Shown piece after piece: positions 22,432-31,167 of a stretch of DNA of 64,000 nucleotides (position 1 is the stretch's first letter; each line of letters starts with the position of its first letter). A program made the translations under genes and the position numbers. The DNA comes from Prunus persica (taxonomy: Eukaryota; Streptophyta; Magnoliopsida; Rosales; Rosaceae). The DNA is taken from contig NC_034009.1 of NCBI RefSeq assembly GCF_000346465.2, positions 23,045,094-23,109,093 of the forward strand, in the 5' to 3' direction. The notes beneath the pieces are model-generated. The model did not search any database, was not told the origin of the DNA, and worked only from the letters and a program-made list of their open reading frames with translations.

Positions 22432-25400
22432 ATGGATGTAAATTATGGATGCCCTCAAAACAAAGGCTATGGCAGAGATATTTGTCTCGCAGACAGCGCA
22501 ACTACTCATACGATCTTTCAAGATCGGAAGTATTTCTCAAAATTAATACTTACAAAAGCAAAGGTAACAACCATATCAGGTCCTGCAGATCTGATCGAAG
22601 GTTCAGGAATAGCCCAAATTATGTTACCAAATGGAACAATATTGTCCATTCCAGATGCTTTGTATTCATCTAACTCCAGAAGGAATCTGTTGAGTTTCAA
22701 AGATATACGTTTGAATGGCTACCATGTTGAAACAAAGAAAGAGGAAAACATGGAATATCTTTGTATTACCTCCAGTGATACCCAAAAGCGTATACTGGAA
22801 AAGCTTTGTGAGCTCTCATCAGGGTTGTATTACACAACCATACGGACAATTGAGGCACATAGTGTCATGGACCAAGAGTCTACTGACTCAAATGCTTTTA
22901 AGCTTTGGCATGACAGATTGGGTCATCCTGGATCCACCATGATGCGCAGGATCATGACCAACTCTAAAGGACATCCCTTGTTGACTAAACACATTATGTT
23001 ATCAAGCGACATCTTTTGCCAAGCTTGTTCACAAGGGAAGTTGGTGATCAGACCATCACAACCAAAGGTTGATGCTGAGTCTCCATCATTTTTGCAGAGA
23101 ATTCAAGGGGACATTTGTGGACCCATTCATCCCCCATGTGGACCATTTCGGTACTTTATGGTCTTGGTGGACGCATCTACCCGATGGTCACATGTTTGTC
23201 TTTTATCTACTCGGAATATGGCATTTGCTAGGCTTTTGGCTCAGATAATTAAATTACGAGCCCAATTCCCAGATTATCCCATTAAGTCAATCAGACTCGA
23301 TAATGCTAGTGAATTTACATCTCAGACTTTTGATGACTACTGCATGTCATTAGGCATTGATATTGAACATCCTGTTCCCCATGTGCATACTCAAAATGGC
23401 TTGGCAGAAGCTTTAATTAAACGCCTTCAATTGATAGCACGCACTTTGCTAATGAAAACAAAGTTGCCAGTTTCTGCTTGGGGATATGCCATTTTACATG
23501 CAGTATCGCTTGTGCGATTGAGGCCAGTCGCCAATAATCAAGGTTCTCCAATACAACTCGTATTGGGAAATCAACCAAACATTTCACATTTAAGAATTTT
23601 TGGGTGTGCGGTATATGTGCCTATTGCACCATCGCAACGTACTAAGATGGGCCCTCAACGCAGATTGGGAATTTATGTTGGTGTTGATTCACCATCTATC
23701 ATCAAATACTTGGAACCCCTGACGGGTGATATTTTTACCGCACGATTTGCGGATTGTGATTTTAATGAGACAATCTTCCCACCTTTAGGTGGAGAAAAAT
23801 CTGTGTCTAAAGAACAAGGCAAACTCATTCCTGAAAAACGACATGAATTATCCTGGAATGTATCCACATTGTCTCATCTCGATCCTCATACTGCTCAACG
23901 CGAAAACGAAGTGAGAAGGATCGTGTACCTCCAAAGTATTGCAAATCAGATGCCAGATGCATTTAATGATGCAGCAAAGGTGACAAAATCTCATATCCCA
24001 GCTGCAAATGCACCCGCACGGATTGATGTCCATAATGGACAAAGCAATGTGCCAGCAAATGGTTCATCTGCTGCACGCCTAAAACGTGGCAGACCACTAG
24101 GCTCAAAGGATTCAGTTCCTCGAAAGAGGAAGTTGATGGACAAAATGAATCCAAATGAAATAAATAGAGAGCCCACAATTCATAATTCAAATGCCCCCAA
24201 AGAGGGACAGGTACTTCTTGACAAGGAAAACGTCATTGGTGAAACAAGTGCCCCTGGAGTGGCAACCGTACCTGAAAGTCAAGAAATCTCCATAAATTAT
24301 ACGTCCACTAATGAATTGTGGAGTAGAAATGAGATGATCATCGATGATATATTTGCGTTCTCAGTGGCTGCTGAAATCATAAAAGATGATGATATTGAAC
24401 CACGCTCTATTAATGAATGTACACAGAGGCAAGATTGGCCCAAGTGGAAGGATGCAATCCAGGCAGAATTAAATTCTTTGGAAAAGAGGAGTGTTTTTGG
24501 ACATATTAGTCCAACTCCACCCAATGTGAACCCTGTAGGTTACAAGTGGGTATTTACAAGAAAGCGCAATGAGAAAAATGAGATCTCAAGGTATAAAGCG
24601 CGACTCGTTGCGCAAGGTTTTTCACAAAGGCCTGGAATTGATTATGTGGAAACGTACTCTCCAGTAATGGACACAATTACATTCCGTTACCTAATAAGTT
24701 TGGCGGTTTCAGAAAAACTTGAAATGAGACTCATGGATGTCATTACCGCATATTTGTATGGAGAATTGGATACAGATATATACATGAAAGTTCCAGAAGG
24801 ATTCAGGTTGCCTGAAGCAGCCAGAAACAAACCACAGGGCATGTTCTCAGTTAAATTGAGAAGATCATTATATGGGCTAAAACAATCTGGACGAATGTGG
24901 TACAATCGTCTCAGTAAGTATTTACTGAAGGAAGGATACACAAATGATCCTGTTTGCCCATGTGTGTTTATTAAGAAATCAAAGTCTGGATTTGCGATAG
25001 TGGCAGTATATGTCGACGACATGAATCTAATTGGAACTTCTGCAGAGAAGACTGTTGATTATCTCAAACGTGAGTTTGAGATGAAGGATCTTGGAAAGAC
25101 AAAATATTGTCTTGGCTTGCAGATTGAGCACAGTGCTAATGGAATTTTGGTGCATCAATCAACTTATACTGAGAAAGTATTGAAACGGTTTGGCATGGAT
25201 AAAGCCCATCCACTTAGCACTCCAATGGTCGTTCGATCGCTTGACACTAAGAAAGACCCATATCGTCCAAAAGGGAATGATGAAATGGTCCTTGGTCCAG
25301 AAGTACCATATCTTAGTGCAATAGGAGCTTTATTGTACCTAGCACAATGTACCAGACCAGACATATCATTCTCAGTAAATCTGTTAGCAAGGTACAGTTC

Positions 25401-26052
25401 TGTTCCAACAAGGCGACACTGGACCGGCATCAAACATGTTCTACGATACCTTCGTGGGACAACAGACATGGGGTTATTCTATTCTAGTAAATCGACCAAC
25501 GCCCAGAGTATTATTGGTTATGCTGATGCAGGATATCTCTCTGATCCACATCAAGGACGATCACAGACTGGGTATGTATTTACATGTGGAGGAACTGCGA
25601 TCTCATGGCGCTCAACAAAACAAACATTAGTGGCCACATCTTCCAATCACTCAGAAATACTTGCCCTCCATGAAGCCAGTCGTGAATGCGTTTGGTTAAG
25701 ATCGGTAATCCATCACATCCGAAGCACATGTGCCCTACCCTCAACAACAGACACTCCAACAATTCTGAATGAGGACAATGCAGCTTGTATTGCTCAGATC
25801 ACAGGAGGATATATCAAGGGTGACAGGACCAAACACATATCACCAAAGTTTTTCTATACACATGAGCTCCAGAAGAGTCAAGAAATCAAAGTCAGACAAA
25901 TCCGCTCAAGTGATAACCTGGCAGATCTCTTCACTAAATCATTGCCGAAATATACATTCCAAAAGTTAGTACATGGCATCGGATTACGACAACTCTGCAA
26001 GCAATCAAGTTGGAGCATGCAAAATCAGGGGGAGCATTCAAGAGTCCTCTAA
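22432..26052 (+). CDS. Copia pol polyprotein: protease, integrase, RT, RNase H (1206 aa)
   Basis: A single uninterrupted frame holds the Copia order. Protease active site DSAT is near residue 21. A GAG-pre-integrase zinc finger follows (LWHDRLGH about 157-164, CQACSQGKL). Integrase has a D-D-E triad: QGDICGPI about 226, RLDNASEF about 288 and NGLAEALIK about 325. RVT_2 reverse transcriptase has WVFTRKRNEKNEISRYKARL, DVITAYLYGELD and YVDD about 859-862. RNase H includes YADAGYLSD, SEILALHEA, NEDNAACI and DNLADLFTKSLP. All catalytic residues I can place are present. The ATG at 22432 (GGMDVNYGCPQ) is the first in frame. Since the gag frame closes upstream, pol needs splicing, shunting or an upstream frame, as the family normally makes Gag-Pol as one protein. 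This is the only full-length intact pol in the window and a likely supplier of activities for the LARDs. Confidence 0.95.
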   Translation: MDVNYGCPQNKGYGRDICLADSATTHTIFQDRKYFSKLILTKAKVTTISGPADLIEGSGIAQIMLPNGTILSIPDALYSSNSRRNLLSFKDIRLNGYHVETKKEENMEYLCITSSDTQKRILEKLCELSSGLYYTTIRTIEAHSVMDQESTDSNAFKLWHDRLGHPGSTMMRRIMTNSKGHPLLTKHIMLSSDIFCQACSQGKLVIRPSQPKVDAESPSFLQRIQGDICGPIHPPCGPFRYFMVLVDASTRWSHVCLLSTRNMAFARLLAQIIKLRAQFPDYPIKSIRLDNASEFTSQTFDDYCMSLGIDIEHPVPHVHTQNGLAEALIKRLQLIARTLLMKTKLPVSAWGYAILHAVSLVRLRPVANNQGSPIQLVLGNQPNISHLRIFGCAVYVPIAPSQRTKMGPQRRLGIYVGVDSPSIIKYLEPLTGDIFTARFADCDFNETIFPPLGGEKSVSKEQGKLIPEKRHELSWNVSTLSHLDPHTAQRENEVRRIVYLQSIANQMPDAFNDAAKVTKSHIPAANAPARIDVHNGQSNVPANGSSAARLKRGRPLGSKDSVPRKRKLMDKMNPNEINREPTIHNSNAPKEGQVLLDKENVIGETSAPGVATVPESQEISINYTSTNELWSRNEMIIDDIFAFSVAAEIIKDDDIEPRSINECTQRQDWPKWKDAIQAELNSLEKRSVFGHISPTPPNVNPVGYKWVFTRKRNEKNEISRYKARLVAQGFSQRPGIDYVETYSPVMDTITFRYLISLAVSEKLEMRLMDVITAYLYGELDTDIYMKVPEGFRLPEAARNKPQGMFSVKLRRSLYGLKQSGRMWYNRLSKYLLKEGYTNDPVCPCVFIKKSKSGFAIVAVYVDDMNLIGTSAEKTVDYLKREFEMKDLGKTKYCLGLQIEHSANGILVHQSTYTEKVLKRFGMDKAHPLSTPMVVRSLDTKKDPYRPKGNDEMVLGPEVPYLSAIGALLYLAQCTRPDISFSVNLLARYSSVPTRRHWTGIKHVLRYLRGTTDMGLFYSSKSTNAQSIIGYADAGYLSDPHQGRSQTGYVFTCGGTAISWRSTKQTLVATSSNHSEILALHEASRECVWLRSVIHHIRSTCALPSTTDTPTILNEDNAACIAQITGGYIKGDRTKHISPKFFYTHELQKSQEIKVRQIRSSDNLADLFTKSLPKYTFQKLVHGIGLRQLCKQSSWSMQNQGEHSRVL

Positions 26053-26160
26053 CATAGGACATATGCACGTTGTACTCTTTTTCCTTCGCTTAGATTTTCC
26101 CACTGGGTTTTTCCAAGCAAGGTTTTAATGAGGCAACCAATCTAGGGACATGTGGTCTCC

Positions 26161-26169
26161 AAGGGGGAG
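26161..26169 (+). promoter_or_regulatory. Copia polypurine tract
   Basis: AAGGGGGAG lies immediately before the 3' LTR. The same tract precedes the 3' LTR of LARD2 (52751-52759) and, with one change, that of LARD1. Confidence 0.85.
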
Positions 26170-26581
26170 TGTTGTAAAAAGTCTTGATATGGAGCCCACA
26201 CAACTATTCATTACTGTTCATTACTGTTCATTTGGCGGCTTTGATAGAGTTTGTCTGTCATGGGTGAACAGTGATGAATAGTGATTATTTTAGCCTATAA
26301 ATAAGAAGAGAAACGGAAAGAAGAAGGAAGAAGAAAAAGAGAAAGGAAGAGAAAGAAAGAAAAGAGAGAAGAGAAAGCAGAGAGAAATTCTCCTAGAGAG
26401 AAAATTCAGTGAGCCACATATGTTGTAAACACTAAAGTTGTAACCATATTATTTTTATAGTGAAAGGTTACTGCTGCTGCTCTCCGAGGACGTAGGCATA
26501 GCCGAACCTCGTTAAAAGCTGTGTCTTATCTATTCTACGTGTAGCTCAATATCCGCATATATTCCAGGTTATTTTATAACA
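26170..26581 (+). repeat. Copia 3' LTR
   Basis: 412 bp, TGTTGTAAAAAGTC ... TTTTATAACA. It differs from the 5' LTR by about three substitutions and the 10-bp indel. AGAGC follows. Confidence 0.93.
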
Positions 26582-26651
26582 AGAGCAACTTTCACGTTTT
26601 TGTTAGAAAGAAAGGTGTGAATTGCTGGTTAAGTAGGCAAAAGTTAGGTAC

Positions 26652-26908
26652 CTCGCATCTCCACCACATGCTCCATCATTCTCTGTGTCATTCAGACCCA
26701 GCAACCACAAAACAGGGCCAGCAATAAGCATGTTCTTCGCATGCCTCTCAAACTTAGAGTAGCCATACCCTTTCTCTGCCTAAATTAGAAGGAAAAGAAT
26801 GCCCAAGAATGAGAGGACGGAGCCCAGAGCCTGAATCACCGGAACAGCGAACTCTACGAGCGCCAGCTACAGGTCCAGCTCCATCAACGGCATCGAGTAG
26901 TCAAACAT
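26652..26908 (-). pseudogene. Possible captured host-gene fragment in the LARD1 leader (membrane-protein-like)
   Basis: Reading - from an ATG at 26908, one frame gives hydrophobic, protein-like sequence: VEFAVPVIQALGSVLSFLGI, then GYGYSKFERHAKNMLIAGPV and LWLLG. Two TAG stops interrupt it. The frame ends at GCGAG|GTACC, which resembles an exon end with a GT donor. LARD2 lacks this block. It looks like a fragment of a host gene for a membrane protein picked up by LARD1, but I cannot name the gene, and a chance frame is possible. Confidence 0.35.
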
Positions 26909-27176
26909 GGTCGGCAGCTACTGGGTAGGAATTGGGTGTGGTTGGGGACCGGTGGCAGCCAGAGAAGAAAGGAGTTTCAACACAAAAAGAGACCTCCATC
27001 TCTCTCTCTCTCTCTCTTAGTCATGGAAAGTGTTAACTCCAGAGACCTCCAGAGGGTAATAATTGTAAGAAGAAGAGCTGCAAAAGCTTTGCATAGCTAA
27101 GAACTGATCACAGCAGTGGGGTTGCTGAGTTTTGCGGAGAGAAAGAGAGAGAGCGTTGAGGCTCTGAATAGAGAAA

Positions 27177-27190
27177 TCGTGCTGATAACG
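27177..27190 (-). promoter_or_regulatory. LARD1 primer-binding site
   Basis: On - it reads CGTTATCAGCACGA directly after the LTR end at 27191, identical to the Copia and LARD2 sites. Confidence 0.65.
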
Positions 27191-27366
27191 TGTTATAAAA
27201 CTGGAGAATTTAGAGAGGGAATTGAGAGAGAGAATGAAGAGAATGTTTTGTTCTCTTATTGAATGTTTCTGTATCTCTACTGATTGTGTATATTACAAGT
27301 AGGGGGGATGCCTTACTTATAGGCAAGCATCTCCTAGGTGGGCTCCACTATAATTATTTTACAACA
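27191..27366 (-). repeat. LARD1 5' LTR
   Basis: 176 bp, apparently identical to 15002-15177; followed by the target duplication TTTAC. Confidence 0.9.
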
Positions 27367-27371
27367 TTTAC

Positions 27372-28454
27372 AGCATTGAACACAATTGGTGTAGCAAATC
27401 CGAATGGGGGGCAAACAAAGCCTTGCCAAGAATTTCAATTTCAAGGACAAAATGGAAAAGATAAATGGACTAAACCACACCAACTAATAGTGATGCATAT
27501 GTGGATTAGGTCAATTGATTAATAAAGTATACTCGCTCACTGTCTCGTACTTAAGTTTGATCCTCTCTTCGTATATTAGAGTAGCTTAAAATATCGCTTT
27601 ATCAAAGAAAGCAATGAACTTATGGAGTTTTCAAAAGGCCCGTGAGTCAACCTCGAGAGCATATAGAACTTCTCTGGTAGAAATGTTTTAGAAATGTAGC
27701 CATAGTTAAGAAATAAACAAATGGGGTCTATTTTATTGGGCTGATGACTTAATCCAATGGGCTATTGGAGTCATGAGTTGGAAATAAGTAGTACCATCTC
27801 AATCCAAGAAAAAAAGACAACCGAAAAAGAAAAAAAACTGAAAGTGACGGAGAAAGAAATAAGCTTATTGTTGGAGTTTGGACAGAGCCATGAACAAGAA
27901 CCAAGATTTTACATGATGAGCTCCTCTCTCTTTCAGACTTTCTCTCTCTGATCCTTAAACAAGGCCCACTCTAGCTCCAGCCAATGCATCCATCATGAAG
28001 AACCAGACCCATCTACTTTACAATTCAAACCCAAAGTACTCAATGGCAGCCTTTTCTTCGCCTTTTGCCAATATCTCCTCCCCTGATGCTCTTGGTTCGT
28101 CTTTCGTGCGCCAACAGCCAAGAATTTGTCTAGCTTATTTTGGGAAATAAAGCAACCATCTATATCACCGCCTATTTCTCTCCAATTATATATCTCAGAT
28201 GGGAGAAAACATTTCAGGAGATTCCCCTGCATGCCCAAATGCATGAAACCTTATTAATTAATAAACAGAGCTTCTTAAAAGTAGCTCTTGTGGAAATTGG
28301 AATGGTCACTTTCACAGTACAGAAGAGACTCATCATCCTTCATCGTTGAAAATCTTGAAACTTGAAAGTTCAAACATATATGTGGTGGTGGGGTGGTGAT
28401 CAGGATTGATTGAGGCTGTTCCAAAAAACCCAAGTGGAGAAAAAGAGGAAGAAA
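27372..28454. other. Intergenic sequence and presumed bHLH promoter
   Basis: I see no element and no confident coding sequence. It includes CT-rich tracts (27929-27950) that could belong to a 5' UTR or promoter of the bHLH gene. No clear TATA box was placed. Confidence 0.45.
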
Positions 28455-29678
28455 ATGGTTTCTGAGGTACCTCACATTACATGCATTTTATGTTGCATTT
28501 GATGAACTGGGTCACTATTTGGGTGGCTTTATTTGCTTGTTTTTTTGTGTCGGTTAATCTTGGTTAGGAAGAAGGAGAGCGCAAAGGGAAGAAACAAAGG
28601 AAGCAGAATGGGAGTGAAGCAAAGAAACAGAGCAAAGTTGCTGCTGCTTTTGCTGAAAGGGTCCAAAGAAATGGCGTCCGTGTGAAAGCACGAAGGGGTG
28701 AAGCAACTGACAGTCACAGCCTTGCTGAAAGGGTATTTGCAATTGCAAGTCCTTTCATCCATGTCCTATGTTTCTCTTAAAAAGAACAGAAAATTGATAC
28801 AATTCTCAAATGGTTGTTTCCAGGCAAGAAGAGAGAAAATCAATGTGAGAATGAAACTTTTGCAGTCTCTTGTTCCTGGTTGTGATCAGGTACTGATAAA
28901 TTATTTAAGTCATTGGTTCTTGTTTATGACTTTTTCTCAGAGAAAATCAGAGTTTACCAGCTGATCTTAGTTTAAATCTTTTGCTTTACATCATGATTAT
29001 AGATAAATGGCAAGGCTCATGCACTGGATGAGATCATCAAATATGTTCAATTACTACAGAATCAAGTTGAGGTAATACATTACTAATTTTACTTAGTACC
29101 AACATTAATTAAGAAAACAGAATTAGGAGCAGCTTGCTTTGTTATTATTATGATCCAGTAAGTAACCACAGCCTATTTCCTTGCTCAGTGCCTTGCAGCA
29201 GAGCTTGCTTTTGTGGATGCCATGCTATATGATGACTGTGAGCTGAACCCAAGTACAAATCCATGTGCTTCAGATCAGGTAGCTTCATGGAAGCTTAACA
29301 TAACTACATTTATAATCTCCTTTTAACTGTACTAATTCCAACAACATAAACATAAATCCCCTAGAGACTATGTTGCTTGGAGCCTCCTAGCTCCGTCCCG
29401 TTCCGGTCTTTGGCAGACGCTGCACCAACGCCGTGTACTTTCGCTTCCTTATTACTCACAGAGGATCAGAAAGCCAGCTTAATCCCTCAGGTTCAGGTAG
29501 TAGTAACACTTAATAATTTGATGAGGAAAGTTCATGCAAACAAAGACTGGAGTTAATAATAAAAAATAAAATACTGAGTGATTTGATCTCCTAATTTGAT
29601 AAACATTTTCAGGATGGTGGAAGCTTTGAGGACGTTGGAAAGCATCCTGCTAGATTAGACCACTCGTGCACCTTCTAA
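28455..29678 (+). CDS. bHLH transcription factor, BEE/CIB/HBI-like, seven exons
   Basis: I can join exons 28455-28466, 28568-28732, 28824-28889, 29003-29071, 29189-29278, 29365-29496 and 29613-29678. All borders are GT-AG and every internal exon is a multiple of three. The product is about 199 residues. The core reads ARRGEATDSHSLAER then ARREKINVRMKLLQSLVPGC, INGKAHALDEIIKYVQLLQN and QVE. The basic region has His, Glu and Arg spaced as in E-box/G-box binders (H-x3-E-x3-R), and helix 2 follows the loop. This subgroup acts in brassinosteroid, light and growth control in Arabidopsis. The tail ends GKHPARLDHSCTF, similar in position to the C-termini of BEE/HBI proteins. The N-terminal part is very short (MVSE plus a Lys-rich exon), while relatives usually have about 100 more residues before the bHLH. 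Either the first exon is missed or this is a short member. Confidence 0.82.
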
Positions 29679-30436
29679 GCTTCTATCAAATTAGGAAAAC
29701 GGTCCTTTCTTATGTCATTTTCTGCGTCTTTTTCATTGCAGGCAACCAGGAAAAAGAAAGAAAATAGAGGAAAAGCAACTGCATTAAACTTGGCCAGTGT
29801 CCTCTGTCCATTCCGCTGAAAATTAACGAGGAGCATCACCTGCCCCTTTTTTCATATTGTCATTAATTAGCCTGCATTGTAGAGAATGTTGGTTTTCCCT
29901 TGACTTTCTGCATTTTGAAATTGAGATATCGATTGCAAGTTATTATTGTTATTATTATTTTCTTAAAATGAATCAACCACTTTCCAGTGACAACATTGAT
30001 ATGTCATTGTTGTCATATGGCGGAAGTGCATGTATCATGTGTGTTTCTTTACTACCTCACCAGCTACGTGTCATGAGACAGAAACTCTAAAAGTTTGACG
30101 TCAATGACCAAAGGTTCATCTGTTGTTGTATTGTGGACCTTTCACTGAGACACTGACCAATTTGTTGCCAGCAGATATGGTAAGTAATTAGATGGTGACT
30201 GGTTAAGCAATGAGCTCAGTAATTTTCCATACTTTTGTAAAATGTTTGCAAATCTTCAACTCATGGAGCTTTCAAAGTGACCCAAGAATTGAAATGATAA
30301 TTCACCACACGGATTGGGTTGTAGGGTACAAATGGGTTCTGTCAATTGAGTCAATAAAAGGGTCAAAACCCACAGAAATCACAACTCCGACCCAAAAAAG
30401 AGTAGCCAGAATTTAAAACAGGAACAAACGTAATTT
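29679..30436. other. 3' flank of the bHLH gene
   Basis: Probable 3' UTR to about 29850 and then AT-rich spacer. From about 30330 it holds a partial copy of the spacer that separates the tRNA genes (shared CCCAAAAAAGAGTAGCCAGA). Nothing else recognised. Confidence 0.45.
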
Positions 30437-30509
30437 CGCCCACCGTGGGGCTCGAACCCACGACCACAAGGTTAAGAGCCTTGCGCTCTACCAACTGAGC
30501 TAGACGGGC
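30437..30509 (-). tRNA. tRNA-Lys(CTT), copy 1
   Basis: 73 nt on -, folding as a complete cloverleaf: acceptor GCCCGTC with GGTGGGC, D arm GCTC/GAGC, anticodon stem CAAGG/CCTTG with loop CTCTTAA (anticodon CTT at 30474-30476), T stem GTGGG/CCCAC with loop TTCGAGC, discriminator G. A and B boxes are intact. No intron. Downstream on - there is only a TTT, then a TTTT about 20 nt on. Confidence 0.97.
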
Positions 30510-30620
30510 ACAGTGCTTGTCTTCTCAATTGAGCCAACAAAACCATCGAAACCCAAAGAAATCACAATTCCTGCCCAAAAAAGAGTAGCCAGAATTTAAA
30601 ACAAAAAAAAAACGTAATTT

Positions 30621-30693
30621 CGCCCACCGTGGGGCTCGAACCCACGACCACAAGGTTAAGAGCCTTGCGCTCTACCAACTGAGCTAGACGGGC
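30621..30693 (-). tRNA. tRNA-Lys(CTT), copy 2
   Basis: Identical to copy 1 over all 73 nt; anticodon at 30658-30660. A run of ten T on - lies a few bases past the 3' end (30603-30612 on + is poly-A), a strong Pol III terminator. Starts 184 bp from copy 1. Confidence 0.97.
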
Positions 30694-30803
30694 ACAGTGC
30701 TTGTCTTCTCAATTGAGCCAACAAAACCACGGAAACCCAAAGAAATCACAACTTTGGCCAAAAAAAGAGTAGCCATAATTTAAAACAAGAACAAACCTAA
30801 TTT

Positions 30804-30875
30804 CGCCCACCGTGGGGCTCGAACCCACGACCACAAGGTTAAGACCTTGCGCTCTACCAACTGAGCTAGACAAGC
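30804..30875 (-). pseudogene. tRNA-Lys(CTT) copy 3, probably degenerate
   Basis: Same tRNA with two defects. One base is missing from the anticodon loop, leaving six nt (TCTTAA). The 5' acceptor strand is GCTTGTC instead of GCCCGTC, leaving several G-U pairs. D and T arms are intact. Spacing from copy 2 is 183 bp. It is likely a tRNA pseudogene, although promoter boxes remain. Confidence 0.85.
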
Positions 30876-31167
30876 TAGTTTACTTACAATTCGACCCCAC
30901 TTTATATAAAACAAAAAAAAGATAAATTATTGATCACACATATACTGAAGAAACTGATTTTCCATTATATTATTAATATGATCATTATACAATATATATA
31001 TATATATATATAAAGTCTGTAGAGAATAATCTACAATTACAACAAGTCATTATCACAAATATAAATATGGAGTTATGGCCTAATAACAACGTAACTGACA
31101 ACTGATCATTTCCTATCATTAGTAGGATTAACTATTGTAACTGAAATACTATTGTAACTCCATAACA

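Larger units (their letters stand above)
20068..26581 (+). mobile_element. Young Ty1/Copia retrotransposon (6.5 kb)
   Basis: LTRs are 20068-20489 and 26170-26581, flanked by target duplication AGAGC (20063-20067 and 26582-26586). The primer-binding site follows the 5' LTR at once, then a repeated leader, gag (21173-22230, one frameshift), an intact pol (22432-26052) and a polypurine tract AAGGGGGAG (26161-26169). The LTRs differ by about three substitutions and one 10-bp indel (an extra GATGAATAGT in the 5' copy), so insertion was recent. It sits inside LARD1. Confidence 0.95.
15002..27366 (-). mobile_element. LARD1: non-autonomous LTR retrotransposon, with nested Copia
   Basis: Two 176-bp LTRs that look identical (15002-15177 and 27191-27366) bound it, flanked by the perfect target duplication TTTAC (14997-15001 and 27367-27371). 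On the - strand the 5' LTR is the right one. The primer-binding site is 27177-27190 and the polypurine tract lies beside 15178 (CCCCCTTGG on +). The ~5.5-kb interior has no gag or pol. It is largely homologous, in reverse orientation, to the interior of LARD2 (47628-52759). A Copia element is inserted at 20068-26581. Identical LTRs suggest a recent insertion. Confidence 0.9.
30330..30880 (-). repeat. ~184-bp tandem array carrying the tRNA-Lys genes
   Basis: Three tandem units contain spacer plus tRNA (spacer landmarks GTCTTCTCAATTGAGCCAAC and AAAGAGTAGCCAGAATTTAA). Spacers differ by a few bases, so the array was made by local duplication and has begun to diverge. Confidence 0.88.
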
